A program made the translations under genes and the position numbers. A stretch of DNA of 53,387 nucleotides, taken from NCBI GenBank assembly GCA_016290215.1, contig JAEETH010000017.1, positions 1 to 53,387 of the forward strand. The letters run 5' to 3'. Under the pieces are notes generated by a model. That model saw only the letters and a program-made list of their open reading frames with translations. It was not told the DNA's origin and did no database searches. This document shows, in pieces, positions 34,601-44,184 of this stretch (its first letter is position 1; each line of letters begins with the position of its first letter). Source of the DNA: Bacteroidales bacterium (GTDB lineage: Bacteria > Bacteroidota > Bacteroidia > Bacteroidales > F082).

Positions 34601-34726
34601 CTTGAAGCCGTTTCCCATAAATGAGACCCAAAACTCCTTGCCTTGTGTGGAAGTGGTTTGTGCAAGTGTGGGAAAGGAAAGGGCTAAACACATACTAACA
34701 AGAAGTATGGTTTTGAAGAGCTTCAT
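31643..34726 (-). CDS. T9SS surface protein with IgGFc-binding-like N-terminus and PKD domain
   Basis: 1027 residues. Signal peptide about 1-22. Residues about 25-480 match the IgGFc-binding (PF17517-type) N-terminal region (G-K-E-F-W-V-S-F-M early on). A PKD domain follows near 490-560 (W-D-F-G-D-G), then five Cys-containing repeats ending in G-C-D-S-(I/V)-x-x-L-x-L (about 580-820). A module of about 110 residues starting P-I-F-P-A-D and ending in W-L-L-C-S-F-Y-D precedes the C-terminal T9SS type A sorting domain (about 945-1027, V-A-P-N-P-N-N-G-E). The module and sorting domain are shared with the next three genes upstream. The likely place is the cell surface; binding partner unknown. Confidence 0.88.
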   Translation of the reverse strand: MKLFKTILLVSMCLALSFPTLAQTTSTQGKEFWVSFMGNGFKTRYDAFSEIPQFTWLRIQLIVSAKRDCSCTIKNPNTGYSQTFAVEANNTYLFDDIPWEEAYMELEEHGQALNKGLVITADDTVSVYCANIAEMSFDASYVLPADALSNDYLIQTYDQSTGSSPYADFHTSAFLIVATEQGETTIDITPSVNTLDGHNANTEYSITLQQGQAYQVRSRNNNYGSQSRDLTGTRVTARDCKKIAVFNGNNLTMVPNGGNDSDCVFEQAMPLSSWGKKFVVTASLDRQFNDIVKITSAYDNNVILRNGAVLATLNTGESTSFELRQSDKSCYIESSHSCAVYLYNHSKDNDGWFQDGIGAPSMVWIAPIEQRINEITFSTFNYESEHDTDISKHYVNIIVGSEDIEQVYLDNELLPHTQFEAVNGSSEYSFLRKEVSHGVHHLTCANGINAHVYGFGYARGYAYMVGSNAIDLSTSVTINDISVKPDESFAYCTEENMTFLADVNASAYSLQWDFGDGFLSNDNPATHVYHDKIVYPVTLTVNTDENSCSTTGTLISNFTIDLTQQYITENDEVCMGDLYSDYGFNNVLINNDTLLSRIVDNPEHPECKDSLLVYLTARPSYHIPIDDSRCWQGEPGIYSGYGFAFEYPNPGEYDRELSLPSVYGCDSVIYLHLTVDERITQEIDHLECSGSFFWDGDTYTQSGTYEKQYISHGGCDSIVIMHLTIGNEKHLSFDTISCGVFHWDGQDYDLSGDYTQVYTTNEGCDSIVVCRLTVGETIEGATTTISSCDSYSWYDEEYTESGVYTKVFPTMLGCDSVIRLNLDLEYTPDPSPIFPADTNNLAPHWVVTATEFQIKAYQFTLWDNNPACHWDSVHWALETPSAEWVLRPDTTTYPVGKVCNLYVLNITQDTVWIRATVFNECHPQGVERRYWLLCSFYDLDENHANAQFDVAPNPNNGEMDLLFEHFEGKTDVKVYDMKGAMIDHFQINNGSDSNTYHYKMKAVEDGIYFFVASGKSGVLTKKVVVIH

Positions 34727-34753
34727 AAGTTTAATAAGTTGTTAATTAGTATA

Positions 34754-37700
34754 TTATCGTTGTATAATCACTTTCTTTGCTATTGTTCCTTCCTTGCTGG
34801 TGGCGACGATGAAATAGATGCCTTCCGCTCTGCTCTTCATCTGATATTGGTAAGTGCTTGGGCCAACGCCGTTGTAGGTCTCAAATTGGTCAATCAAGGC
34901 ACCATGCATGTCATATACCTTAATGTTGACTTTGCCGGTGAGATGCTCGAAATTGAGTGTCATCTGACCTTTGTTAGGATTGGGGACGACTTGGAAGTCA
35001 GCTTTGGCATCTTGTTCGTCGAGGCCATAGAACGAACACACGAGCCAATACCTTTGAATCACGCCCTCTTCGGGTGCACAGCGGTTGAAGGCATGGGCCG
35101 TCAGCCAAACCGTGTCATCCACATGGTTGAGCACATACAGCTTGCAGCACTTGCCTTGGTCGCCAAAGGGCTCAATGATCCAGTTGGGAGCGCCTTCGCT
35201 TGTCCAGGTGACCGTATCCCAATGGCAATTGGGGTTGATGTCCCAAAGGTTGAAGTCGTAGGCGTTGATTTGGAACTCAGTGGCTGTCACTACCCAGTGT
35301 GGCGTTGTGTTGTCGTTGTCCATGGGATAGATGGGCGTAGGATGGGGCGTGTAGTCAAATTGCACGCTCATCGTGACTAAACTGTCGCAGTCCGCCTGGT
35401 TTTTGTAGGTCCTATGGTAGATGCCTGATATGTTGTAGACTGGGTCGTCGTGGTCGGTGTAGACGATTTCGTGCCCTTGTGGATCCCAGAAGTATTCGTC
35501 GCAGTTCTCGTCGTCGGGTACGGTGAATGCGCTCTCGTCATGGTCGTTGATGGTGAGGTAGAGCGTGGCTTCACTCTCACAACCAAATGTGTTGATGTAA
35601 TGTTGCGTGTAGACTGTGCTTTCGGTGAAAGTCATGTCTACATTGTAAGTATCGTCTTTCCAGCGGTAGTCATCGCAGCTCGACACCACGATGTCGTCAT
35701 CGTGGATGGGACGCAGTTCAAGGTTAAGGATGAGGGTGCTATCGCAGGTGTTGGTGAAGTGCAGGGTGTCGTAATAGACTCCCGATTCATAATAGGTGAT
35801 GCCGTTTGAGCCCCATGTGAATTCGCTGCCGCAGAGCGAGACGTTGTAGTTTTTGGAGTTGTATTCTGCTTCTTCGATATGGATGATGATGGTGCTGTCG
35901 CACTGTTTGACTGTGGGATAGCTGAAGATGTAAGGCTCGATTCTGGGTTGCAGGTATTGTCCAGCGTACAGATAGCCATCTCCCCCCTCGCATGTCGACT
36001 CCCACATCTCGAATTCGTAGACGGGGTCTTGCAATAGGGTGAGTCGGATGGTACTGTCGCAGCCATGGGAGGATTGTAGGGTATGGTAGTAAGTGCCCGC
36101 GGCATCGAGGGTTTGGTCGAAGAAATGATATTGGTCGTTTTGGCAGAAGTGATCGGTGGTGGAAGTCTCGTAGGTCTGCCAGTTGTCTAAATGAAGGTGC
36201 ACGATGCTGTCGCAGCCAAATTGGGTATGCAGGGTGTGGTCATACACGCCAGGTGTATGCACGTCTTGGCCGAAGAAGGAATAGGTGTCGTTTTCACAGA
36301 TGGTTTGGTAGATGTCTTTCTCCACATTGGGGTGAACATGGAGCGTGACGCTGACATTGATGTCGGAGAAACCATCGTTCACATGGCAGGTGTAAGTGGT
36401 GTTACCGAGACCAGGTGTGGCAACGGGATGCTGCGAATGGGCGTTATTGAGTGTGTTGGCGGGCGACCATTCGAAAGTGTAGTTGTCAATGGCTCCTCCG
36501 GATGGAATGGCGTGGATGGTGGTTGACTCGCCATCACAAAGGTCAGTTTGGTCGGCAGAGGCCATGGCCATCAACCCCGAGCCATCCAAGCTGACAATGA
36601 CCTGTGCCGTGCTGGTGCAGCCGCCTTGAGGGTTGGTAATGGTGACGGTGAAAGTCTGCGATTCTTGAAGTGCTAAGGTTTGTGTGGTCTGGGCATTGGG
36701 GTTGACCACCAAATTGGCGGGCTCCCAGTGGAAGTCGAAGGTGCCTTGTGTGCCGGCATTGGCAGAAAGAGTCGTGGAGGCACCATAGATGACTGTGGAG
36801 GGTTGGGCTGTGGCACTGGCTACTGGCATGGCAAACACCTCCACCGTTTGGGTGAAGCTGTCGGAGCAACCACCAGAGGTTTGCACATTGAGTGTCACAG
36901 GATAGTTGCCCGCCTGTGTATAGGTGTGGCTGACGGTTTGCCCTGTTCCAGTTTGTCCGTCACCAAAGCTCCATTGATAATTGTTGATGTGATCGCCTTC
37001 AGCGGTGCTGGTGAATTGTGTGGGGTCGCCTTGGCAAACGCTAGTGGCAGTGAAGTTGGACGTGGGCAAAGGATTGACGGTTACGGTTTGGGTGATGACG
37101 TCGGAACACCCTCCCGCAGTTTCCACAGTGAGGTTCACCTGATAAGTGCCGGCTTGGGCGTAGGTGTGGTTTGTGGTTTGCCCTGTGCCCGTCTGATGGT
37201 CGCCAAAGTTCCACTGATAGCTTTCGATAGCTTGTCCTCCGGCAGTGCTGGTGAATTGTGTGGCTTCGCCTTGGCAAACCGTGGTGGCATCGAAACTGGC
37301 GGTGGGGGCAGGGTTCACTGTGACCGTTTGTGTGATGTTGTCGGAGCAAGTTCCGTTGCTTGACGAAACGGTGAGTGTCACTTGGTAAGTGCCAGAACGG
37401 GTGTAGGTATGGCTTGTGGTTTGTCCGGTGCCCGTTTGGTTGTCGCCAAAGTCCCATTGATAGTTGTCAATGTTATCTCCCTCGGAGGTGCTTGTGAATT
37501 GCGTAGGCTCGCCTTGGCAAACGGTGGTGGCGGTGAAATTAGCTTCGGGAAGGGCTTCAACGGTAATCGTTTTGGTGATTTCGTGGGAACAATGGCCGTT
37601 GCCTGTGGAAACCGTAAGGGTCACTTGGTAAGTGCCAGGCTGGGCGTATGTGTGGCTTGTGGTTTGTCCGGTGCCAGTTTGCCCATCGCCAAATCTCCAT

Positions 37701-38983
37701 TGGAAGCTCGAAATCGTTTGTCCGGCAGGATTGGTGGTGGAGGTGCTGGTGAATTGCGTGGGGTTGCCTTGACAAACGGTAGTGGCATTGAAGTTGGCTG
37801 TAGGCTGTGCGTAAATCACGACTTCGGTGGTGGCACTGGTAGTTTGGGCACCCACGGTGGTAACGCAGGTGTAGGTGCCAGCCATGTTCAGCGTGCAGTT
37901 GGGACGCACTGGGTTTTGTTGCGATGAAGTGAATCCGTTCGGGCCTGTCCAAGTATAGGTGGCACCCGCTTGTTGGTTCACGGTCAGGTTGATGGTCTCG
38001 CCTACGCAGTAGGGACCATCGTTGCTCACAATGCCGGGAAGAATGCCGCAGTCGGTTTCGCCTATGCCTTCCGTCTTGGTGAACGAAATGGTACAGGGTT
38101 GTTGGGAATAGTTACAAATCATCAAAATGTAATACTCGCCAACTTCTGGTACATGGTAGGTGATAGTACCGTCAGCAAGGGATGAACCGCCATGATCATG
38201 TTCGCTTAATTGGTATCCAAGGAAAATATCTTCGGTGTAACTTGCTGAGTAACTGCAGTCAATAATCTTATTGGTCGTCAGTTGGGCAACGCATGGTGAG
38301 GTGGGGTCGTCAAAAGGTCCCCAAATGCAGAAGTCGATGTCTCTTGTCGTACCGTTGCTCGGGTCGTGTCCTTCCATGTGGATGACAAACTGTCCTCCTG
38401 TTTGTATTCTCATGTGGTACCATGAGGGATTGGGGGAAGAGCTGATGCAACCATCTTGTAGCGTCGTGCCTTCCAAATCGTCGGCCGTTTGGGAAGAAGT
38501 TGCCGCGTCAAAGGTGATGACATCTGAAGTACAGAAGGGGTCGGAATCGATGCAATGGTTGTTGTCGTTAGGTCTGGAATTCCTAAGAGTAATGTCCATC
38601 ATTATTGATTGGAAATGGGCTGAAGCAACGCAACTTTTCCATTGCGGGAAACGAGATGAAACTTCCCTTTTGTCTAACATCCCAAAACTATTATAAGTGT
38701 CATTGTAGAAAGCATCGAATGACTCATAAAGGTTTGTGATGCCGCTACCTTCGTCCGAGCTGATGCTGAATTGTCCAGGTTCATCGTTGGCCATGAGGAT
38801 GAAACGGCTATCCTGGCTAAGATTGTACAGGAGGCAAGCTCGGAAATACACGTCGTCAATATCATGGAAGTCCAGCAGAATGCCGTTGTCAGCGTATTGC
38901 CTGTAGGGTGTCTGTCCCCAATGTTTCAAAGGCAAGAAGGTCAGCAATAAGGCGATGAATAGAATTTTAGCGAGTTTTTCCAT
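34754..38983 (-). CDS. T9SS multi-PKD surface adhesin-like protein (1409 aa)
   Basis: Signal peptide about 1-24 (M-E-K-L-A-K-I-L-F). An N-terminal domain includes S-P-N-P-S-W-Y-H-M-R-I and D-I-D-F-C-I-W-G-P-F. An Ig-like module (about 330-400) is followed by four PKD repeats (about 400-715; each has T-x-V-C-Q-G-x-x-T-Q-F-T-S-T and F-G-D-x), further Ig-like segments (to about 890), six Cys-repeats ending in C-D-S or C-E-S motifs (about 890-1210), the shared P-I-Y-P-M-D module (about 1215-1325) and a T9SS type A sorting domain (about 1330-1409). The start at 38983 is preferred because it gives a signal peptide matching the next paralogue; an in-frame ATG 13 codons earlier does not. Confidence 0.9.
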   Translation of the reverse strand: MEKLAKILFIALLLTFLPLKHWGQTPYRQYADNGILLDFHDIDDVYFRACLLYNLSQDSRFILMANDEPGQFSISSDEGSGITNLYESFDAFYNDTYNSFGMLDKREVSSRFPQWKSCVASAHFQSIMMDITLRNSRPNDNNHCIDSDPFCTSDVITFDAATSSQTADDLEGTTLQDGCISSSPNPSWYHMRIQTGGQFVIHMEGHDPSNGTTRDIDFCIWGPFDDPTSPCVAQLTTNKIIDCSYSASYTEDIFLGYQLSEHDHGGSSLADGTITYHVPEVGEYYILMICNYSQQPCTISFTKTEGIGETDCGILPGIVSNDGPYCVGETINLTVNQQAGATYTWTGPNGFTSSQQNPVRPNCTLNMAGTYTCVTTVGAQTTSATTEVVIYAQPTANFNATTVCQGNPTQFTSTSTTNPAGQTISSFQWRFGDGQTGTGQTTSHTYAQPGTYQVTLTVSTGNGHCSHEITKTITVEALPEANFTATTVCQGEPTQFTSTSEGDNIDNYQWDFGDNQTGTGQTTSHTYTRSGTYQVTLTVSSSNGTCSDNITQTVTVNPAPTASFDATTVCQGEATQFTSTAGGQAIESYQWNFGDHQTGTGQTTNHTYAQAGTYQVNLTVETAGGCSDVITQTVTVNPLPTSNFTATSVCQGDPTQFTSTAEGDHINNYQWSFGDGQTGTGQTVSHTYTQAGNYPVTLNVQTSGGCSDSFTQTVEVFAMPVASATAQPSTVIYGASTTLSANAGTQGTFDFHWEPANLVVNPNAQTTQTLALQESQTFTVTITNPQGGCTSTAQVIVSLDGSGLMAMASADQTDLCDGESTTIHAIPSGGAIDNYTFEWSPANTLNNAHSQHPVATPGLGNTTYTCHVNDGFSDINVSVTLHVHPNVEKDIYQTICENDTYSFFGQDVHTPGVYDHTLHTQFGCDSIVHLHLDNWQTYETSTTDHFCQNDQYHFFDQTLDAAGTYYHTLQSSHGCDSTIRLTLLQDPVYEFEMWESTCEGGDGYLYAGQYLQPRIEPYIFSYPTVKQCDSTIIIHIEEAEYNSKNYNVSLCGSEFTWGSNGITYYESGVYYDTLHFTNTCDSTLILNLELRPIHDDDIVVSSCDDYRWKDDTYNVDMTFTESTVYTQHYINTFGCESEATLYLTINDHDESAFTVPDDENCDEYFWDPQGHEIVYTDHDDPVYNISGIYHRTYKNQADCDSLVTMSVQFDYTPHPTPIYPMDNDNTTPHWVVTATEFQINAYDFNLWDINPNCHWDTVTWTSEGAPNWIIEPFGDQGKCCKLYVLNHVDDTVWLTAHAFNRCAPEEGVIQRYWLVCSFYGLDEQDAKADFQVVPNPNKGQMTLNFEHLTGKVNIKVYDMHGALIDQFETYNGVGPSTYQYQMKSRAEGIYFIVATSKEGTIAKKVIIQR

Positions 38984-39028
38984 GGTGTTTTCCTTTAGCG
39001 TTGTTGATATTCTTGCTTTCAAATGGCA

Positions 39029-40891
39029 TTAGTGTTGTATGACGACCTTCTTGGCTCTGGTGCCTTCGCGTCCGGAGGCCACAAAGAAGTAGATGCCGTC
39101 GGCCTTGTCCTTCATGGAGTAGGTGTAGGAGCCGGTAGGCTGTCCGTTGTAGGCCTCAAAGTCGTCGATGAGGGCTCCCTGCATGTCGTACACCTTGACG
39201 TTGACCTTTCCGGTCAGGTGCTCGAAGTTGAGCGTCATCTGCCCGTTGTTGGGGTTGGGTACGACGGAGAAGTCGGCCAAGTTGGCCTCCTGCTCGTCGA
39301 TGCCGTAGAAGGAGCACACGAGCCAGTATCTGCGCTCGACGCCGTTGCCCGGTGAGCAGCGGTTGAAGGCACGCGCGGTGAGCCATACGGTGTCTTCAAC
39401 CTGGCTGAGGACGTAAACCTTGCACTGCTTGGCCTTGTTGCCGAAAGGCTCGGTGAACCAGTCGGTGGCGCCTTCGAGGGTCCAGGTGACGGTGTCCCAA
39501 TAGCACAACGGGTTGTTGTCCCAGAGTTGGAAGTCGTAGGTGTTGATTTGGAACTCGGTGGCGGAGACGACCCAGTGAGGTGCGGTGTTGGCCTCGTCCA
39601 TGGGATAGATGGGCGTCGGGTCGGGGGTGTATTCGAACCTGACGTCCATGGTGACGATGCTGTCGCATCCGGCGTGGTTGAGGTAGGTCCTGTGATAGGT
39701 GCCGGAGTTGGTGTAGGTCAGTCCGTCATGGTCGGTTTGGACGATCTGGTGTCCCTGCGGGTCCCAGAAGTAGCTGTCGCAGTTCTCGCCATCGGGCACG
39801 GTGAACTGGCTGTGCTCGACGGGGCTGAGGCTGAGGTTGAGCTTGACGATGCTGTCGCAGCCCTGCTGCGTCTGCATGGTGTGGGAGTAGGTGCCTGGCG
39901 CGCTGAACTGCTGCCCGAAGAAGGTGTAGGTGTCGCCCTCGCAGAAATAGTCGGAGAGGGTGGTCTCGAAGACCTGCATCTTTTCGAGGTAGAGGTTGAT
40001 GACGCTGTCGCAGCCGTGCAGGGTCTGCAAGGTGTGGTGATAGACGCCAGCCTCGGTCAGGTTCTGCCCGAAGAAGTTGTATGACGTGCCGTCGCAGATG
40101 GAACGGTTGATGTCGGTTGACTTGTTGGGGTGGACGGTGATGCTGACGCTGACATTTTGGTCGATGATGCCGTCGGTGATGTGGCAGGAGTAGGTGGTGG
40201 TGCCCACGGCAGGCGATGCCACGGGGTTCATGCCCGTGGGGTTGCTGAGGGTGGCAGCAGGTGTCCAGCTGAAGGAGTAGTTGCCGGTACCACCTGCGGG
40301 GATGGCGTGCAGAGTGGTGGAGCTGCCATCGCAAATCTCGTATTGGTCGGCGGTGGCTGTGGCGGTGAGGTCAGAGCCGTCCATGCTGACGGTGACGTAG
40401 GTCGTGCTGGTGCAGCCGCCCTGGGTGTTGGTGACGGTGACGGTGTACACCTGTGATTCAATCAGCGGGACGGTCTGTGTGGTCTGGCTGTTGGGGTCGG
40501 TCACCATATTGGCGGGTTCCCAGTGGTAGGTGAAGTTGCCTTCGGCACCTGGGTTGACCGTGATGGTGGAAGCCTCCGAATACTGCACGGAGTAGGGGTT
40601 GGCAGTGGCCACGGGAGCGGGCATGGCATGTACTGTGACGCTTTGCGTGACGTTGCCTGAGCAGGTGCCGCCGCTGCCTTCAGCGGTGAGGGTCACCTGG
40701 AAGTTACCGGCCTGTGTGTAGGTATGGCTGACGGTCTCTCCCGTGCCGGTCTGTCCGTCGCCGAAGTTCCACTGGAAGCCGCTGATTTGGTCGCCGGTGG
40801 AGGTGCTGGTGAACTGCGTGGCCTCGCCTTGGCAGACGGTGGTGGCGGTGAAGCTGGCCACGGGAGCCGCCACAACGACGACAGGAAGCGT
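39029..40891. repeat. Near-identical long direct repeat, copy 1
   Basis: The 3' 1863 bases of the 1084-aa gene match 42322-44184 at a constant offset of 3293 bases, with scattered substitutions and no indels that I can find. The match ends abruptly near 40891 within a codon run for V-V-V-V-A-A-P; upstream of it the two genes diverge in length and sequence. Confidence 0.85.
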
Positions 40892-42283
40892 CACTTGGCC
40901 TTCACATGCACGTGTGCTCACGTGGTGGGTCACACTGTAAGTGCCTGGCTCAGCGTAGGTGTGGCTTACGTTCTCTCCGCTTCCAGTGGTGCCGTCTCCA
41001 AAGTCCCAATCGTATGTGGATATTTCCTGTTGGTCGGAAGTGGTGGCAGTGCTGTTGAACATTGTAGGATTGCCGACACAAACCGTGGTGGCTTCGAAGT
41101 TGGCTTCAGGAAGGTCGAACACTGTGACGGTAGTGGTGGCCGTGGTGCTTTCGCCGCCCACGGTGGTCACGCAGGTGTAGTTGCCGCCCATGTCCAAGGT
41201 GCAGTTGGGACGCACCGGGTTTTGTTGCGATGAGGTAAAACCGTTGGGACCCGTCCAGCTGTAGGTCGCGCCAAATTGTTGGTTGACGGTCAGGTTGATG
41301 GTCTCGCCAACGCAATATGGGCCATCGTTGCTCACCACTCCAGGCAGGATGCCGCAGTCGGTGGTGCCAGGGCCAGAGTTTTCTGTCTTAGTGAATGAAA
41401 TGGTACAAGGCTGACGTGAATAGTTGGTAATCAACAGAATGTAGTATTCGCCAGATTGGGGCTCATGGTAGTTTACCGTGCCATGACCTGCACTATGATA
41501 ATGAGCATCTTCTTGATAGCCCATGTAAATATCCTCAGAATAACTACTGGAGTAGTTGCAGTCGATAATCTTATCTGATGTCAATTGTGCCACGCAAGGC
41601 GAAGTCGGGTCATGGAAAGGCCCCCACATGCAAAAGTCAATGTCTCTGTTTGTGCCATCAGACGGGTCGTGACCTTCCATGTGGATGATGAATTGTCCAG
41701 GGTCGTTGATTCTCATGTGATACCATGAAGGATTGTAGGAACTACCGATGCAACCGTCGTCAAATTCATCATTTTCAAGCTGATCGGCTGTTTGTGAGGT
41801 GCTGGCAGCGTCAAAGGTGATGACATCGGAGGTGCAGAACGGGTCGGAATCGATGCAGTGGTTGTTGGTGGGTCTGCCGTTGCGCATGATGACGTCCATC
41901 ATTATGGAAAGGAAGTTCGTTGGGGCAACTGCATCTTTCCATTGCGGAATCAGGTTCAATAATTCATTCTTTGTGAATAATTGGAAATCGGCATAGGAGT
42001 CGGCGTAATAGGAGTCAAAAGCATCCATAAGACGCTTGCTCGACCTTGCGTCATCCCAACTGACACTAAACTGACCGTATTCCTCATTGGGCGTGAGGAC
42101 GAATTGACCATCTTGGCTGAGGTTGTACATAAGGAATACCCTGAAGTCGACATTGTCGATTTTATGGAAATCCAATAAAATGCCATTGTCAGCATATTGC
42201 CTGTAGGGTGTTTGCGCCCAATGTTTCATGGGTAAGAAAGTCAGCGCTATGGCGAAAAATAAGATTTTAGCGAGTTTATTCAT
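39029..42283 (-). CDS. T9SS surface adhesin-like protein (1084 aa), mosaic paralogue
   Basis: Signal peptide M-N-K-L-A-K-I-L-F-F-A and the first 300 residues closely resemble the 1409-aa protein downstream. An Ig-like module (about 320-395) is followed by two PKD repeats (about 410-570), Ig-like segments, three Cys-repeats (about 728-880), the shared P-I-Y-P-M-D module (about 890-1000) and a T9SS type A domain (about 1005-1084). The last 620 residues are nearly identical to those of the 1064-aa protein upstream, at nucleotide level too. The longer open frame (to 42679) was rejected because that part is an out-of-frame shadow of the neighbouring gene's repeat. Confidence 0.9.
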   Translation of the reverse strand: MNKLAKILFFAIALTFLPMKHWAQTPYRQYADNGILLDFHKIDNVDFRVFLMYNLSQDGQFVLTPNEEYGQFSVSWDDARSSKRLMDAFDSYYADSYADFQLFTKNELLNLIPQWKDAVAPTNFLSIMMDVIMRNGRPTNNHCIDSDPFCTSDVITFDAASTSQTADQLENDEFDDGCIGSSYNPSWYHMRINDPGQFIIHMEGHDPSDGTNRDIDFCMWGPFHDPTSPCVAQLTSDKIIDCNYSSSYSEDIYMGYQEDAHYHSAGHGTVNYHEPQSGEYYILLITNYSRQPCTISFTKTENSGPGTTDCGILPGVVSNDGPYCVGETINLTVNQQFGATYSWTGPNGFTSSQQNPVRPNCTLDMGGNYTCVTTVGGESTTATTTVTVFDLPEANFEATTVCVGNPTMFNSTATTSDQQEISTYDWDFGDGTTGSGENVSHTYAEPGTYSVTHHVSTRACEGQVTLPVVVVAAPVASFTATTVCQGEATQFTSTSTGDQISGFQWNFGDGQTGTGETVSHTYTQAGNFQVTLTAEGSGGTCSGNVTQSVTVHAMPAPVATANPYSVQYSEASTITVNPGAEGNFTYHWEPANMVTDPNSQTTQTVPLIESQVYTVTVTNTQGGCTSTTYVTVSMDGSDLTATATADQYEICDGSSTTLHAIPAGGTGNYSFSWTPAATLSNPTGMNPVASPAVGTTTYSCHITDGIIDQNVSVSITVHPNKSTDINRSICDGTSYNFFGQNLTEAGVYHHTLQTLHGCDSVINLYLEKMQVFETTLSDYFCEGDTYTFFGQQFSAPGTYSHTMQTQQGCDSIVKLNLSLSPVEHSQFTVPDGENCDSYFWDPQGHQIVQTDHDGLTYTNSGTYHRTYLNHAGCDSIVTMDVRFEYTPDPTPIYPMDEANTAPHWVVSATEFQINTYDFQLWDNNPLCYWDTVTWTLEGATDWFTEPFGNKAKQCKVYVLSQVEDTVWLTARAFNRCSPGNGVERRYWLVCSFYGIDEQEANLADFSVVPNPNNGQMTLNFEHLTGKVNVKVYDMQGALIDDFEAYNGQPTGSYTYSMKDKADGIYFFVASGREGTRAKKVVIQH

Positions 42284-42321
42284 GATGCTTTTGTTGTTGA
42301 TATGCTTGTAGTTTAGTGATT

Positions 42322-44184
42322 TTAATGTTGTATGACGACCTTTTTGGCTCTGGTGCCTTCGCGTCCGGAGGCCACGAAGAAGTAGATGCCGTCGGCCTTG
42401 TCCTTCATGGAGTAGGTGTAGGAGCCGGCAGGCTGTCCGTTGTAGGCCTCGAAGTCGTCGATGAGTGCGCCCTGCATGTCGTACACCTTGACGTTGACCT
42501 TGCCGGTCAGGTGCTCGAAGTTGAGCGTCATCTGCCCGTTGTTGGGGTTGGGGACGACGGAGAAGTCGGCCAAGTCGGCCTCCTGCTCGTCGATGCCGTA
42601 GAAGGAGCACACGAGCCAGTATCTGCGCTCGACGCCGTTGCCCGGTGAGCAGCGGTTGAAGGCACGAGCGGTGAGCCAAACGGTATCTTCAACCTGGCTG
42701 AGGACGTAGACCTTGCACTGCTTGGCCTTGTTGCCGAAAGGCTCGGTGAACCAGTCGGTGGCACCTTCGAGGGTCCAGGTGACGGTGTCCCAATAGCACA
42801 ACGGGTTGTTGTCCCAGAGCTGGAAGTCGTAGGTGTTGATTTGGAACTCGGTGGCGGAGACCACCCAGTGAGGTGCGGTGTTGGCCTCGTCCATGGGATA
42901 GATGGGCGTCGGGTCGGGGGTGTATTCGAACCTGACGTTCATGGTGACGATGCTGTCACAACCGGCGTGGTTGAGGTAGGTCCTGTGATAGGTGCCTGAG
43001 TTGGTGTAGGTCAGGTCGTCATGGTCGGTCTGGACGATTTGGTGCCCTTGCGGGTCCCAGAAGTAGCTGTCGCAGTTCTCGCCGTCGGGCACGGTGAACT
43101 GGCTGTGCTCGACGGGGCTGAGGCTGAGGTTGAGCTTGACGATGCTGTCGCAGCCCTGCTGCGTCTGCATGGTGTGGGAGTAGGTGCCAGGTGCGCTGAG
43201 CTGCTGCCCGAAGAAGGTGTAGGTGTCGCCCTCGCAGAAATAGTCGGAGAGGGTGGTCTCGAAGACCTGCATCTTTTCGAGGTAGAGGTTGATGACGCTG
43301 TCGCAGCCGTGTTGGGTCTGCAAGGTATGGTGGTAGACGCCAGCCTCGGTCAGGTTCTGTCCGAAGAAGTTGTATGACGTGCCGTCGCAGATGGAGCGGT
43401 TGATGTCGGTTGACTTGTTGGGGTGGACGGTGATGCTGACGCTGACATTTTGGTCGATGATGCCGTCGGTGATGTGGCAGGAGTAGGTGGTGGTGCCCAC
43501 GGCAGGCGAGGCCACGGGGTTCATGCCCGTGGGGTTGCTGAGGGTGGCAGCAGGTGTCCAGCTGAAGGAGTAGTTGCCGGTACCTCCAGCGGGGATGGCG
43601 TGCAGTGTGGTGGAACTGCCATCGCAAATCTCGTATTGGTCGGCAGTGGCGGTGGCGGTGAGGTCGGAGCCGTCCATGCTGACGGTGACGTAGGTCGTGC
43701 TGGTGCAGCCGCCCTGGGTGTTGGTGACGGTGACGGTATAGGTTTGCGACTCAATCAGCGGGACGGTCTGTGTGGTCTGGCTGTTTGGGTCGGTCACCAT
43801 GTCGGCAGGTTCCCAGTGGTAGGTGAAGTTGCCTTCGGCACCCGGGTTGACGGTGATGGTGGAAGCCTCTGAATACTGCACGGAATAAGGATTGGCTGTG
43901 GCCACAGGAGCGGGCATGGCATGTACTGTGACGCTTTGCGTGATGGTGCCAGAGCAGGTGCCTCCGCTGCCTTCAGCGGTGAGGGTCACCTGGAAGTTGC
44001 CGGCCTGTGTGTAGGTATGACTGACGGTCTCTCCCGTGCCGGTCTGTCCGTCGCCGAAGTTCCACTGGAAGCCGCTGATTTGGTCGCCGGTGGAGGTGCT
44101 GGTGAACTGCGTGGCCTCGCCTTGGCAGACGGTGGTGGCGGTGAAGCTGGCCACGGGAGCCGCCACAACGACGACAGGAAGCGT
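42322..44184. repeat. Near-identical long direct repeat, copy 2
   Basis: Partner of 39029-40891. The encoded segment covers one PKD domain, Ig-like segments, Cys-repeats, the shared module and the sorting domain. Confidence 0.85.

Noticed and set aside
36900..37800. Regularly spaced near-identical DNA segments, at first sight CRISPR-like
   Set aside because: They are coding PKD repeats of about 240 bases each, with no short repeat/spacer pattern and no cas genes.
42284..42679. 132-codon N-terminal extension of the 1084-aa adhesin
   Set aside because: The extension is an Arg/Gln/Leu-rich, out-of-frame reading of the neighbouring gene's end (a similar product appears at 39156-39386). The ATG at 42283 gives a good signal peptide matching a paralogue.
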